13,111 bases of DNA from CAMYKD01 sp041617155 (GCA_041617155.1 JBFJPL010000112.1:1-13111); one strand, 5' to 3'; positions 7,572-13,111 are shown, counted from the first letter of the stretch. The notes: generated from the sequence alone by a model not told the origin. Program-made: numbers and translations.

Positions 7572-8111
7572 TTACTCGACCACGTGGATCCGGCCGATCA
7601 TCTGGTGATGGCCGATCCCGCAGAATTCATTGCAGACGACGCTGAAGACGCCCGCCTCGTCGGGCGTGACCGTCAGCACAAGGTCGTAGTTGGGGTGCAC
7701 CTGGATGTTGATGTTGGTCGGCTGCAGCGAAAAGCCGTGCTGCCAGTCCATCGACGAAAGGTGCAGCCGGTAGCTTTGATCCTTCTCGAGCTCGAGGATC
7801 GGCCACCACTCCCACAGCCGCGCGATCAGGTAGACGTCGCTGCCGGGTGGCGGATGAACCACCGGGATACCGGTGTCACCTTCCTCGCGCACCGTGTATT
7901 TCTCGGTCATCTCCTCGGCTTTCGCCGCGAAGGCCTCCGGGTCGATGCGGTAGGCTTCGTTCGACAGGTTCTGCTCGCCGGTGATGTGCCAGTAGATCAT
8001 CACGCAGAACATGAACACGCCCCACAGGAACGCGATGGTGATCCAGATGATCTCGGCGCGGTCGAGCGGTTCCTTCCACCAGAGCCGCGATTTTGGAGGG
8101 ATGATCGCCAT
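7572..8111 (-). CDS. CuA-containing subunit II of the heme-copper NOR/oxidase
   Basis: This 179-residue subunit accepts electrons from a periplasmic donor, usually cytochrome c or a cupredoxin, and passes them to subunit I. One N-terminal membrane helix (about 19-43) is followed by a cupredoxin domain. The full CuA ligand set is present: H125 (DWQHGF), C160, E162, C164, H168 and M171 (CNEFCGIGHHQM). The single helix and short length resemble ba3-type subunit II rather than the two-helix aa3 type. There is no fused cytochrome c domain and no lipobox. The ATG at 8111 is 15 bases after the stop of the 59-residue gene. Intact CuA excludes cNOR NorC and quinol-type subunits, so the enzyme should be fed by a soluble or membrane-bound single-electron carrier, none of which is encoded in the window apart from the cytochrome b fusion. 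Confidence 0.94.
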   Translation of the reverse strand: MAIIPPKSRLWWKEPLDRAEIIWITIAFLWGVFMFCVMIYWHITGEQNLSNEAYRIDPEAFAAKAEEMTEKYTVREEGDTGIPVVHPPPGSDVYLIARLWEWWPILELEKDQSYRLHLSSMDWQHGFSLQPTNINIQVHPNYDLVLTVTPDEAGVFSVVCNEFCGIGHHQMIGRIHVVE

Positions 8112-8126
8112 GTCGGCCTCGCTGGA

Positions 8127-8306
8127 TCACTTTGCTATGGGAATGTTGGCGACTTCCATGACGCCCCACATCAAGTAGAGGACCGCGGGAATCGTCACGC
8201 CCAGGAACAGCAGCAGGAAATGGTTGTCCAAGAGGCGCTGCATGAAGGGAACGGGGCCGTGATCATCGCCGCCCGGCGCCTGTTCCGTTTGGTCCGTCTG
8301 GGTCAT
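8127..8306 (-). CDS. Small one-helix membrane protein, probable accessory subunit of the NOR-like complex
   Basis: The first gene of the operon encodes only 59 residues and is easily missed. The first 20 or so residues are polar and acidic (MTQTDQTEQAPGGDDHG), then one membrane helix (about 29-50) and a short tail ending NIPIAK. The N-terminus is expected in the cytoplasm. The ATG at 8306 has GGAGAGGAA 6 bases upstream, and the subunit II gene follows after 15 bases. Single-helix subunits such as subunit IIa (CbaD) of ba3 oxidases and CcoQ of cbb3 are known in this superfamily; equivalence is inferred from size and position, not from sequence identity. The Dnr/FNR-type palindrome at 8401-8414 lies 94 bases upstream. 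Confidence 0.8.
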   Translation of the reverse strand: MTQTDQTEQAPGGDDHGPVPFMQRLLDNHFLLLFLGVTIPAVLYLMWGVMEVANIPIAK

Positions 8307-8312
8307 CGATCA

Positions 8313-8321
8313 TTCCTCTCC
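8313..8321 (-). promoter_or_regulatory. Ribosome binding site of the 59-residue lead gene
   Basis: The minus strand reads GGAGAGGAA, ending 6 bases before the ATG at 8306. It supports the short lead gene as a translated ORF. Confidence 0.6.
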
Positions 8322-8400
8322 GCCATGGGTGCCCGAGGTCTCGCGCGGCAGGCCGCACCGACGTCGCGGTCTATCAAACGCTGACCGGACACGGCTATCC

Positions 8401-8414
8401 TTGACCATGGTCAA
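8401..8414 (-). promoter_or_regulatory. Dnr/NnrR-type box in front of the NOR-like operon
   Basis: TTGACCATGGTCAA is a perfect 14-base palindrome of the FNR/DNR/NNR form TTGAC-N4-GTCAA. It lies 94 bases upstream of the first gene of the minus-strand operon. Placing its centre at -41.5 (class II activation) puts the transcript start near 8366 and a -10 element at TTTGAT (8373-8378), a 4/6 match to TATAAT. It therefore probably activates the operon in response to NO or low oxygen through the regulator encoded at 8827. Confidence 0.75.
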
Positions 8415-8458
8415 GCCGGCAGAGAGTTGGGGGTCGGGAACGAGGGACCGAAGCGGCT

Positions 8459-8641
8459 CTATGGTCCGGAAAAGAGTCGAATGAGCGCGAAGCTGCAGAG
8501 CGCCGACGTCAGGAGGATGGCGAAGAAGATCAAGTTGCGTTGGTCGAGTTCGCGACCCAGGCCCCGCTCGATGCGGCGTAGCAACCAGTCGGAAAAGATA
8601 TAGAGCGCCACGCCCGCGACCAGCAGGTAAACGAACTGCAT
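8459..8641 (-). CDS. Small two-helix membrane protein under its own Dnr-type box
   Basis: The protein has 60 residues with two hydrophobic helices (about 3-18 and 38-56) separated by a charged loop (LLRRIERGLGRELDQRN). I do not recognise a named family. The open frame could start at 8710, but that would cover the palindrome at 8697-8710. The ATG at 8641 has GAGGAG 6 bases upstream and is preferred. The gene stands alone: its stop at 8459 is 152 bases from the start of the NOR-like operon, whose own box intervenes. Because a perfect TTGAC-N4-GTCAA site precedes it and the regulator gene is divergent, it probably belongs to the same NO/anaerobiosis regulon. A role in the enzyme complex or in NO stress at the membrane is only a guess. 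Confidence 0.75.
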   Translation of the reverse strand: MQFVYLLVAGVALYIFSDWLLRRIERGLGRELDQRNLIFFAILLTSALCSFALIRLFSGP

Positions 8642-8647
8642 TGCCGA

Positions 8648-8653
8648 CTCCTC
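8648..8653 (-). promoter_or_regulatory. Ribosome binding site deciding the start of the 60-residue protein
   Basis: The minus strand reads GAGGAG, 6 bases before the ATG at 8641. It excludes the longer 83-residue reading that would begin inside the palindrome at 8697-8710. Confidence 0.65.
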
Positions 8654-8696
8654 ATGGTGCGGGGTGAGACCCTGTCCAAGATCACTGGCGACATCA

Positions 8697-8710
8697 TTGA
8701 CGATGGTCAA
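8697..8710. promoter_or_regulatory. Dnr/NnrR-type box between the 60-residue protein and the regulator gene
   Basis: Plus strand TTGACGATGGTCAA; both half-sites TTGAC/GTCAA are perfect. It lies 55 bases before the ATG of the 60-residue protein on the minus strand and 116 bases before the regulator gene on the plus strand. The distance fits activation of the minus-strand gene better. It may also serve autoregulation of the regulator, since the intergenic region is shared. Confidence 0.7.
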
Positions 8711-8742
8711 GCGCGGGCGCTTGTCGGCCAGCGAGGCAAAGA

Positions 8743-8756
8743 ATGATCTAGATCAA
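8743..8756. promoter_or_regulatory. FNR-like box upstream of the Crp/Fnr regulator gene
   Basis: Plus strand ATGATCTAGATCAA matches TTGAT-N4-ATCAA with one mismatch (the first base). The half-sites differ from the three TTGAC/GTCAA sites nearby. Its centre at 8749.5 would place a class II transcript start near 8791, 36 bases before the ATG at 8827. This fits oxygen control of the regulator by an FNR/FixK-type protein encoded elsewhere, or autoregulation. Confidence 0.55.
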
Positions 8757-8826
8757 TGCTCCCGGGGATTGTTTGGCGTTTTCTGCAGCTTGGCACATGT
8801 TACGCCGAACGATACGGGGGGATTCG

Positions 8827-9582
8827 ATGCCCGCACTCGCCAACGATCGATCCGACCGGTTCCAGCGCAGAACCGGCATCACCGGCGCGGATCACGAGAC
8901 GCTGGCGCGCATACCTATCTTCTCCGGTTTCAGCCCCGACGGTCTGCGGTCGGTCCTTGCAGATGCCTGGGTACAGTCCTTCCCGCGCAACGCAGTCCTG
9001 TTCTTTCAAGGTGACCCGGCCCTGCGCTTTTACGTCATCATCGATGGCTGGGTGAAGCTGTTCCGCACCTCCGAGGAAGGTGACGAAAGCGTCATCGCCG
9101 TCTTCGGCCGCGGCGACTCCTTCGCCGAGGCGGCAATTCTCGACGCCGGGCTCTATCCGGTCAGCGCGGCGGTGGTCGACGATTCACGGCTGCTCGTGGT
9201 ACCAGCCAGGCCGTTCCTGAAACAGCTCTGTAGCAACAATGAATATGCGCTAAACATCATGGCCAGCATGTCGCGGCACCTACACCGCCTTATTACCCAA
9301 GTCGAGCAGTTGACCCTCAAATCCTCGACCGAGCGGGTCGCCGAGTTTCTCGTCAGGCTTTGCCCTGACGGTGAGAGCGCGGCGGTGATCCGCCTGCCGC
9401 TGGATAAGGCCCTGATTGCCGGCCGCTTGGGTATGCAGCCCGAAACCTTGTCGCGCTCTCTCGCCAAACTACGTCGTCTCGGCGTTGAGTCCAAAGGGGC
9501 GGAAGTGACCATCCCCGACATATCCGCCTTGCGGCAGGTCAGCAACGGCGCTCGCGCGCCTGTCCTGCGGGCCGGGTGCTGA
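8827..9582 (+). CDS. Crp/Fnr-family transcription regulator of the Dnr/NnrR type
   Basis: This 251-residue regulator has an N-terminal cyclic-nucleotide-like sensor barrel (about 25-145), a dimerisation helix (about 145-170) and a C-terminal winged HTH. The recognition helix reads GMQPETLSRSLAKL, with the E-x-x-S-R pattern that contacts TTGA half-sites in FNR and DNR. The N-terminus has no FNR-type cysteine cluster, and only three Cys occur in the whole protein, so it should not carry an oxygen-sensing [4Fe-4S] cluster. This fits Dnr/NnrR, NO sensors that use heme or an unknown cofactor. I chose ATG 8827; an earlier GTG/TTG-type reading from 8773 adds 18 residues unlike the family. Four palindromes in the flanking DNA make it the likely regulator of the denitrification genes here. 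Dnr versus NnrR subfamily is not resolved. Confidence 0.88.
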   Translation: MPALANDRSDRFQRRTGITGADHETLARIPIFSGFSPDGLRSVLADAWVQSFPRNAVLFFQGDPALRFYVIIDGWVKLFRTSEEGDESVIAVFGRGDSFAEAAILDAGLYPVSAAVVDDSRLLVVPARPFLKQLCSNNEYALNIMASMSRHLHRLITQVEQLTLKSSTERVAEFLVRLCPDGESAAVIRLPLDKALIAGRLGMQPETLSRSLAKLRRLGVESKGAEVTIPDISALRQVSNGARAPVLRAGC

Positions 9583-9611
9583 ACCCCAAGGCCGGATTTC
9601 AGCCAGACAGT

Positions 9612-10202
9612 CTAGTCGCCGGCAGGCAGGTTGCCATCGGCCCCGTCGGCTGGAAACGCTATGCCGCGTCGCGCCGCCATGTTGCGGCCCATCTTCAGCA
9701 GGTCGGCATCGGACAGCCTCTTGCGCGCGAGCGGCAAGAGGAGACGTTCCTCCCACGCGAGATGGCGACGTTGCGATTCAGTGAAGGACGCGGCCGCACC
9801 CAGGAAAGCGGACTGGTCTTTGGGCGCCCGACCTTCGGTCAAGCTGCGCAGGCCCGCCAGCAGGGTCGAGCTCAAAGCCTCGTCGTTGCTATGTTCCTCG
9901 GCCAGCAGAGATAAGACAGTTTCGATGCTGTCCCGAGGTTCGCCCCGGGCGCGGAGAAGCGGGAACAAGTCCTGCTCTTCGTCGGCGACGTGCTGCGGCA
10001 GATCCCGATCGATATACTCAGCCACGACGGTCGCCAATCTGGCCACGTCCGTCCCACCCTGGTCGTAGGCGATATCGTCGAGCAGTTTGCAAACTACCCG
10101 CTGGCGAAAGTGGTCGGCATAGAGGTAGTCGACCGGCTCCCGAAACAGGTTCTCAGGGATCGCCTCGATCAGTTGCACCGGAGGCCGGCTTAGCGCTGAC
10201 AT
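9612..10202 (-). CDS. HHE hemerythrin-domain protein, probable NO/redox-stress protein
   Basis: This 196-residue soluble protein is a four-helix hemerythrin (HHE) domain. Di-iron ligand candidates are visible in the right order: H31 (YADHF), H71 and E75 (QHVADE), H104 (EEHSND), H147 and E151 (RHLAWE). Unlike YtfE/ScdA/DnrN/NorA iron-sulfur repair proteins, there is no N-terminal ScdA_N domain with its cysteine; the one Cys (VVCKL) lies in the domain. The ATG at 10202 is chosen over a TTG at 10235, which adds 11 residues. A perfect TTGAC-N4-GTCAA box lies 70 bases upstream. The gene is convergent with the regulator gene, with 29 bases between stops. HHE proteins beside Dnr/NnrR genes are common in denitrifiers; binding or buffering of NO, or di-iron repair, is inferred. 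Confidence 0.87.
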   Translation of the reverse strand: MSALSRPPVQLIEAIPENLFREPVDYLYADHFRQRVVCKLLDDIAYDQGGTDVARLATVVAEYIDRDLPQHVADEEQDLFPLLRARGEPRDSIETVLSLLAEEHSNDEALSSTLLAGLRSLTEGRAPKDQSAFLGAAASFTESQRRHLAWEERLLLPLARKRLSDADLLKMGRNMAARRGIAFPADGADGNLPAGD

Positions 10203-10272
10203 GATTTCGTGCTGCCTCTGAACGCAAGTCCGCAATATCCGAATATCTTCTCAGACGGCCCGGCCCGGCTCC

Positions 10273-10286
10273 TTGACCGCTGTCAA
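10273..10286 (-). promoter_or_regulatory. Dnr/NnrR-type box upstream of the HHE hemerythrin gene
   Basis: TTGACCGCTGTCAA is a perfect TTGAC-N4-GTCAA palindrome, 70 bases before the ATG at 10202. With its centre at -41.5 the transcript would start near 10238, and AT-rich sequence (GAAGATATTC, minus strand, 10241-10250) lies in the -10 region. The corresponding -10 on the plus strand is GC-rich, so control of the minus-strand gene is more likely. Confidence 0.7.
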
Positions 10287-10532
10287 ATCGCTCGCCGGAA
10301 CTCCCGGAATGGAACGCCTGGCCCGTGGCGCCGCGTTTATGCGCATCGTTTCTGCGTGCCAGAGGGGTCTGGGGAGGATCTATGGGCTCATTTCTGTCGA
10401 CTGTTCGAATCGGACCGCGAAAGCTGCCGCAACGGGCGGAGAGGACGCGCGCCCTGACGCTCTCGGAGGTCACGCTGCTGGGCGTCGATACCTGCACCGG
10501 CGCCGACTTGGAGCCGAGCGAAAGCGCCGGGT
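10287..10532. other. Intergenic stretch of about 250 bases without a convincing gene
   Basis: Between the Dnr-type box and the end of the DUF3726 gene I see no conserved protein and no clear hairpin terminator. Open frames exist on both strands but have no recognisable features. The only element of note is GGGGAGG at 10372-10378, a good ribosome site 3 bases before an ATG at 10382 (see the candidate small ORF). Confidence 0.5.
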
Positions 10533-10570
10533 TCAGTCGGAATCGACAACCCCAGCCCCGGCCCCGGTGA
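10382..10570 (+). CDS. Candidate small ORF, 62 residues, doubtful
   Basis: The ORF runs from an ATG closely preceded by GGGGAGG to a TGA inside the 3' end of the DUF3726 gene, overlapping it by 38 bases on the opposite strand. The product is basic, without hydrophobic helices, and ends QPQPRPR. It resembles nothing I know and its composition is like a random GC-rich frame. It could be divergently expressed from the promoter region holding the box at 10273-10286. I list it only because of the ribosome site and the otherwise empty region; a chance ORF is more likely. Confidence 0.15.
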   Translation: MGSFLSTVRIGPRKLPQRAERTRALTLSEVTLLGVDTCTGADLEPSESAGFSRNRQPQPRPR

Positions 10571-11234
10571 GACGCGAGGCGTCGGTTGCCTCGACCAGAC
10601 AGCGCGCGGCATATGCGAGCACGCGGGACCAGCAGTGATCGTCGACCGTGATGCCGTTCGCCAGGACGGCACTGTTCGGCCGTGCCGCGCCCGCCTCGTG
10701 GTCGACAAGGGCCATCGACAGATCGACAGGTCCAGGTCCCGCGAGGCCGCCGAAAACACCTTTTGCCAGGTCAAGGCGGCCAGCCCGGCAGACGGCCTCG
10801 ATTGCCCGGCCGCCGCGCGACCGCCAGGCAACCCGGATGCCGCTTTTCATCCGCTCCGAGACCGCGAGGGCGTCGCACAGGACCACCGCCGGGAAATCGA
10901 CGGCGGTCATGGTGACGGCGTTCGGACCATTGCCGGACAAGGCCGCCGCTTCGAGCAGGTCGCAGGCCGAAGGGCCGGCGTAGAGCGCCGAGAGAGACAA
11001 TCCCTCGCTACTTGCGACAAAGGTGCCGGCGATCGCCAGATCCGCGTCGAATTGGCCGGACCGCCCATTGTCGACCGCATCCAGGGCATCGGCGAAGGCG
11101 CTCAGCCCGGCGATGCCGTTGATTGCCATCCACCTGGCGGCCAGCCCGGCCTCCTCGCCCAGGCCAAGCGAAAGGCCGGTGCCCGATGCGGCCTTGCGCA
11201 GGGTCGTCTCGAGCTCGCTCAACGAGATGTGCAC
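10533..11234 (-). CDS. DUF3726-family protein
   Basis: The predicted protein has 233 residues and unknown function. The N-terminus (MHISLSELETTLRKAASG...GLGEEAGLAARW) and the C-terminus (CLVEATDASRLTGAGAGV-D-SD) match what I recall of the DUF3726 family, which starts with SLxEIExxxRKAxRGxG and ends near SRxxGAGAGxxD. I chose GTG 11234, where the family normally begins; an earlier in-frame start at 11267 would add 11 residues. The gene overlaps the stop of the upstream 573-residue gene by 16 bases, so the two are translationally coupled. It is small-residue-rich, without membrane helices or a signal. The three minus-strand genes from 13111 to 10533 look like one operon; no function can be given beyond that association. 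Confidence 0.75.
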   Translation of the reverse strand: MHISLSELETTLRKAASGTGLSLGLGEEAGLAARWMAINGIAGLSAFADALDAVDNGRSGQFDADLAIAGTFVASSEGLSLSALYAGPSACDLLEAAALSGNGPNAVTMTAVDFPAVVLCDALAVSERMKSGIRVAWRSRGGRAIEAVCRAGRLDLAKGVFGGLAGPGPVDLSMALVDHEAGAARPNSAVLANGITVDDHCWSRVLAYAARCLVEATDASRLTGAGAGVVDSD

Positions 11235-12940
11235 GGTCCGACCTGGGGCATCGTCGGGAAGCACCAATCGTCCACCTCTTCCGGGTCCAGTTCGTCGGCC
11301 AGCGGCGCGCCCTGGTACATCGTGATCCGGGTCCAGAGGTCGCTTTTCGGATCGAACTTGGAAGCGCCGAAGTACGCCAGTTTGCCGCGCAGTATGTCGA
11401 TCGGCCGGCAGGCCGCGCCGATCAGGTTGTCGCGGATCTCCGCATAGGGATAGCGCGCGCCGAGCTGGACCCGCCGCACGATGTGGCGCAGCTCGGGATG
11501 GCGCATGAGAAAGGCCGCCGTGCTTTGGCCGGGCGAGGCCTTGCCAAGCGTTGCGCGCAGTTGCTGGACGTCGCGCGCAACCGTCAAGGGCATCTCCTTT
11601 TCTGCACCGGCTTCGCTGCGCCGTTCGCCGCGTCGCGGCTCGAGCTTTTCTTCCGAGGAATACCAGAAATAGCGGGTCTCCTCCGGGTCGGAGAAGTCGA
11701 TCGCCATGGCCCAGTCGTAGCTGCGGTCGATCAGCGTCTTGAGCTTTGCGATGGTCATGCTGGGATCGAGCAGTTGCTCGCCGTTGACCTCATGCCCTTC
11801 CGCAAGATCGTTCACCAGGTCGCCGTAGGGTTCCAGAAGCAGGGATACCAGCAGTTCCTGACCCTCGACCGAAAGGCTCGTCTCGGCCCTGTTGAACAGC
11901 GCGTCCCAGGGGCGTCTGCCGAGCATCGGTGTGTTTGCTTCGCTGGTCCAGTCCGCCAGTCGCCGCAGGTCATCGTGCAGTTTGGCGATCCTCTCGGACT
12001 GGCAGATATCCGCGACTTGCCACTCGGCCACGTGCTCGCGCGCGCGCTTCAGGGTCGTGCGGAAATGCCTCAGCTCGCTGGTCGTGGCGGTTTCCACGGA
12101 GCGAACCTTGGCCAGGGCCGTCTCGCGCGCATGGAACCAGTTGTGGATCAGCATCGGGTGGCTGATCAGAAAGGGCGCCATGCCCAGGCCGGTCGCGTTG
12201 CCGATGCCCAGGTAGCGCTTGATGCGCGGATCCAGGGGCACGAAGCGGTCCGGATTCTTGCGCCGCGCCAGATGTTCGATCAGGTCATGGGTGAAGCAGC
12301 GGATCAGGTAGACCGTGAGCAGTTCGGCCCGAAACGGGCCGGCGACCTCCGGCCGGTCGGCGTAGCGCGTGCGATCGGCCATGCCGAACTTGCCGTTGCC
12401 GTAGACCGCCGTCGTGCGCATCAAGTAGCCGACCTTGCCCAGCACCTTCGGGTCGGGCTGGCGGCCTTGGGACAGGTTTTCGATCACGTAGTCGAACAGG
12501 CGCAAGCTCTTGTTCGCGCGGCTCATGACCAGCTCGCTCGGCTGGTAGCGGCCGGTTTCCTGTTTCGGCGTCTGTTCGGACAGCCGCGCGATATCGGCGT
12601 CCGACGGCACGCCGTCGAACAGCGAGAAGGTGGCGTCCCAGGCTTCGGCAATGACCCGGTCGGTCCTGCATTCAGGCGCCAGGTAGTGCGAGAAACCGAT
12701 CAGGCTGTAGCGGCGCCGCGGCGTCGTGGCGGTGTAAACCACGGTGCCGTAACCGTCATCGTCGAGGTCGAACCGTGTCGCTTCGATGCGCCAACGCTCG
12801 CGGCCCATCCGCCGGACCAGGCTTCTCATGAAGCTCAGGCGGGTTTGGAAGGCGGCGCCCATCCGCTCGAGACGCATGACCGCCTCCGGCGGGCGCAGGC
12901 CGATTGCGGTTTGCTTGTCGGAGAGTCGCAACTCAATCAC
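11219..12940 (-). CDS. Unrecognised 573-residue protein between CoA-transferase and DUF3726 genes
   Basis: I do not recognise a family. The protein is soluble, rich in Arg, Leu and acidic residues, with no signal peptide or clear membrane helix. A glycine-rich loop GIGNATGLG (about 245-253) sits between helices and could be a nucleotide- or cofactor-binding turn. Conserved-looking stretches include HPMLIHNWFHARE just after it and RYFWYSSEEK near residue 420. The first 100 residues hold a possible beta-rich part (WRIEATRFDLDDDGYGTVVY). GTG 12940 is chosen because AAGAGG lies upstream (12950-12955); TTG 12943 would be equally acceptable, and the longer reading from GTG 12985 lacks a good site. 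The gene begins 65 bases after the CoA-transferase stop and overlaps the DUF3726 gene. Intact length and steady GC-rich codon use argue that it is a real gene. Confidence 0.82.
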   Translation of the reverse strand: MIELRLSDKQTAIGLRPPEAVMRLERMGAAFQTRLSFMRSLVRRMGRERWRIEATRFDLDDDGYGTVVYTATTPRRRYSLIGFSHYLAPECRTDRVIAEAWDATFSLFDGVPSDADIARLSEQTPKQETGRYQPSELVMSRANKSLRLFDYVIENLSQGRQPDPKVLGKVGYLMRTTAVYGNGKFGMADRTRYADRPEVAGPFRAELLTVYLIRCFTHDLIEHLARRKNPDRFVPLDPRIKRYLGIGNATGLGMAPFLISHPMLIHNWFHARETALAKVRSVETATTSELRHFRTTLKRAREHVAEWQVADICQSERIAKLHDDLRRLADWTSEANTPMLGRRPWDALFNRAETSLSVEGQELLVSLLLEPYGDLVNDLAEGHEVNGEQLLDPSMTIAKLKTLIDRSYDWAMAIDFSDPEETRYFWYSSEEKLEPRRGERRSEAGAEKEMPLTVARDVQQLRATLGKASPGQSTAAFLMRHPELRHIVRRVQLGARYPYAEIRDNLIGAACRPIDILRGKLAYFGASKFDPKSDLWTRITMYQGAPLADELDPEEVDDWCFPTMPQVGPCTSR

Positions 12941-13005
12941 CAACGCTAACCTCTTTCCGGGCGCACAGTCCGCCCGACTATCCACGACCTTCGACGAAAG
13001 ACCAA

Positions 13006-13111
13006 CTAACTTTTGCCGTGTCCCGCACTCATATCCGGCGCCTGCATCGAGGTCTTGCTCATGGCCCGGCGCACCGCCTCGGTGTGCTGGCCGAGGGCGG
13101 GTGCGCTACCC
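13006..13111 (-). CDS. CaiB/BaiF-type CoA-transferase, C-terminal end only
   Basis: Only the last 34 residues and the TAG stop (13006-13008) are in the window. The stretch APALGQHTEAVRRAM matches the usual C-terminus of family III CoA-transferases (PxLGxHTxxVL), which move CoA between acyl groups such as carnitine, formate/oxalate or bile acids. The rest lies beyond 13111. It is the first visible gene of the minus-strand group with the 573-residue and DUF3726 genes. The substrate cannot be told from this fragment. The call rests on one short motif. Confidence 0.6.
   Translation of the reverse strand, partial: GSAPALGQHTEAVRRAMSKTSMQAPDMSAGHGKS

Noticed and set aside
5191..7608. An 805-codon open frame on the plus strand
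   Set aside because: It lies opposite ctaB and the subunit I and II genes. The product is a low-complexity mix of Asp, Arg, Gln, His and Gly, typical of the antisense of GC-rich membrane protein genes.
5863..8111. Ordinary ba3- or aa3-type cytochrome c oxidase
   Set aside because: Length and CuA would allow it, but the helix VI tyrosine is Gln (Q235) and no C-type tyrosine is present, so oxygen reduction of the usual kind is unlikely.
8373..8378. Stand-alone sigma-70 promoter for the operon
   Set aside because: Only the -10-like TTTGAT is visible and there is no clear -35 at the right distance apart from the palindrome, so it is described as part of the Dnr-type promoter rather than as a separate feature.
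9583..9611. Bidirectional terminator between the regulator and HHE genes
   Set aside because: Convergent genes suggest one, but I see no convincing GC stem with a T-run in these 29 bases or around them.
11123..12949. A 608-codon plus-strand open frame opposite the 573-residue gene
   Set aside because: Antisense shadow; the product is compositionally odd (His, Gln, Ala, Arg). The minus-strand frame has coupled neighbours and a ribosome site. Some doubt remains because the 573-residue protein is itself unrecognised.

Overview
The window comes from a high-GC proteobacterium that denitrifies. The gene content (nosR, a CuA-containing heme-copper oxidase relative, a Dnr/NnrR-like regulator, two hemerythrin-fold proteins) and the codon style suggest an alphaproteobacterium of the Rhodospirillales/Kiloniellales kind. 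That placement is inference; no rRNA or taxonomic marker is present.

Layout. (1) Positions 2-1600, plus strand: the 3' three quarters of nosR, the membrane flavo/iron-sulfur protein that supports nitrous oxide reductase. (2) Positions 8306 down to 1607, minus strand: a tight eight-gene operon. In transcription order it encodes a 59-residue one-helix protein, a CuA subunit II, a heme-copper subunit I, heme O synthase (CtaB), a SCO/SenC copper chaperone, a cytochrome b-ferredoxin-MvhD fusion, a 167-residue anchored protein and a bacteriohemerythrin. (3) Positions 8459-8641, minus strand: a 60-residue two-helix membrane protein. (4) Positions 8827-9582, plus strand: a Crp/Fnr-family regulator without the FNR cysteines. 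(5) Positions 9612-10202, minus strand: an HHE hemerythrin-domain protein. (6) Positions 10533-13111, minus strand: an apparently unrelated three-gene group, with the end of a CaiB/BaiF CoA-transferase, an unrecognised 573-residue protein and a DUF3726 protein.

The main interest is the eight-gene operon. Subunit I keeps all six metal-binding histidines of the heme-copper superfamily, but the active-site tyrosine of helix VI is glutamine (H231-S-S-Q-Q235). No tyrosine sits at the C-family helix VII position either. Together with the neighbours nosR, SenC, the hemerythrins and the NO-type regulator, this suggests a CuA-containing nitric oxide reductase of the newer non-cNOR/qNOR kinds (eNOR/sNOR-like) that automated annotation would call a cytochrome c oxidase. 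The cytochrome b partner is unusual: it has two b-heme sites, a degenerate Qo motif, two [4Fe-4S] clusters and a four-cysteine MvhD-like domain in one chain.

Three perfect palindromes TTGAC-N4-GTCAA lie in front of the operon (8401-8414), the 60-residue protein (8697-8710) and the HHE protein (10273-10286). A fourth, FNR-like site (8743-8756) precedes the regulator gene. The window therefore looks like a compact NO-responsive regulon: regulator, NO-reducing enzyme and its assembly factors, and di-iron proteins that may bind or buffer NO or O2.
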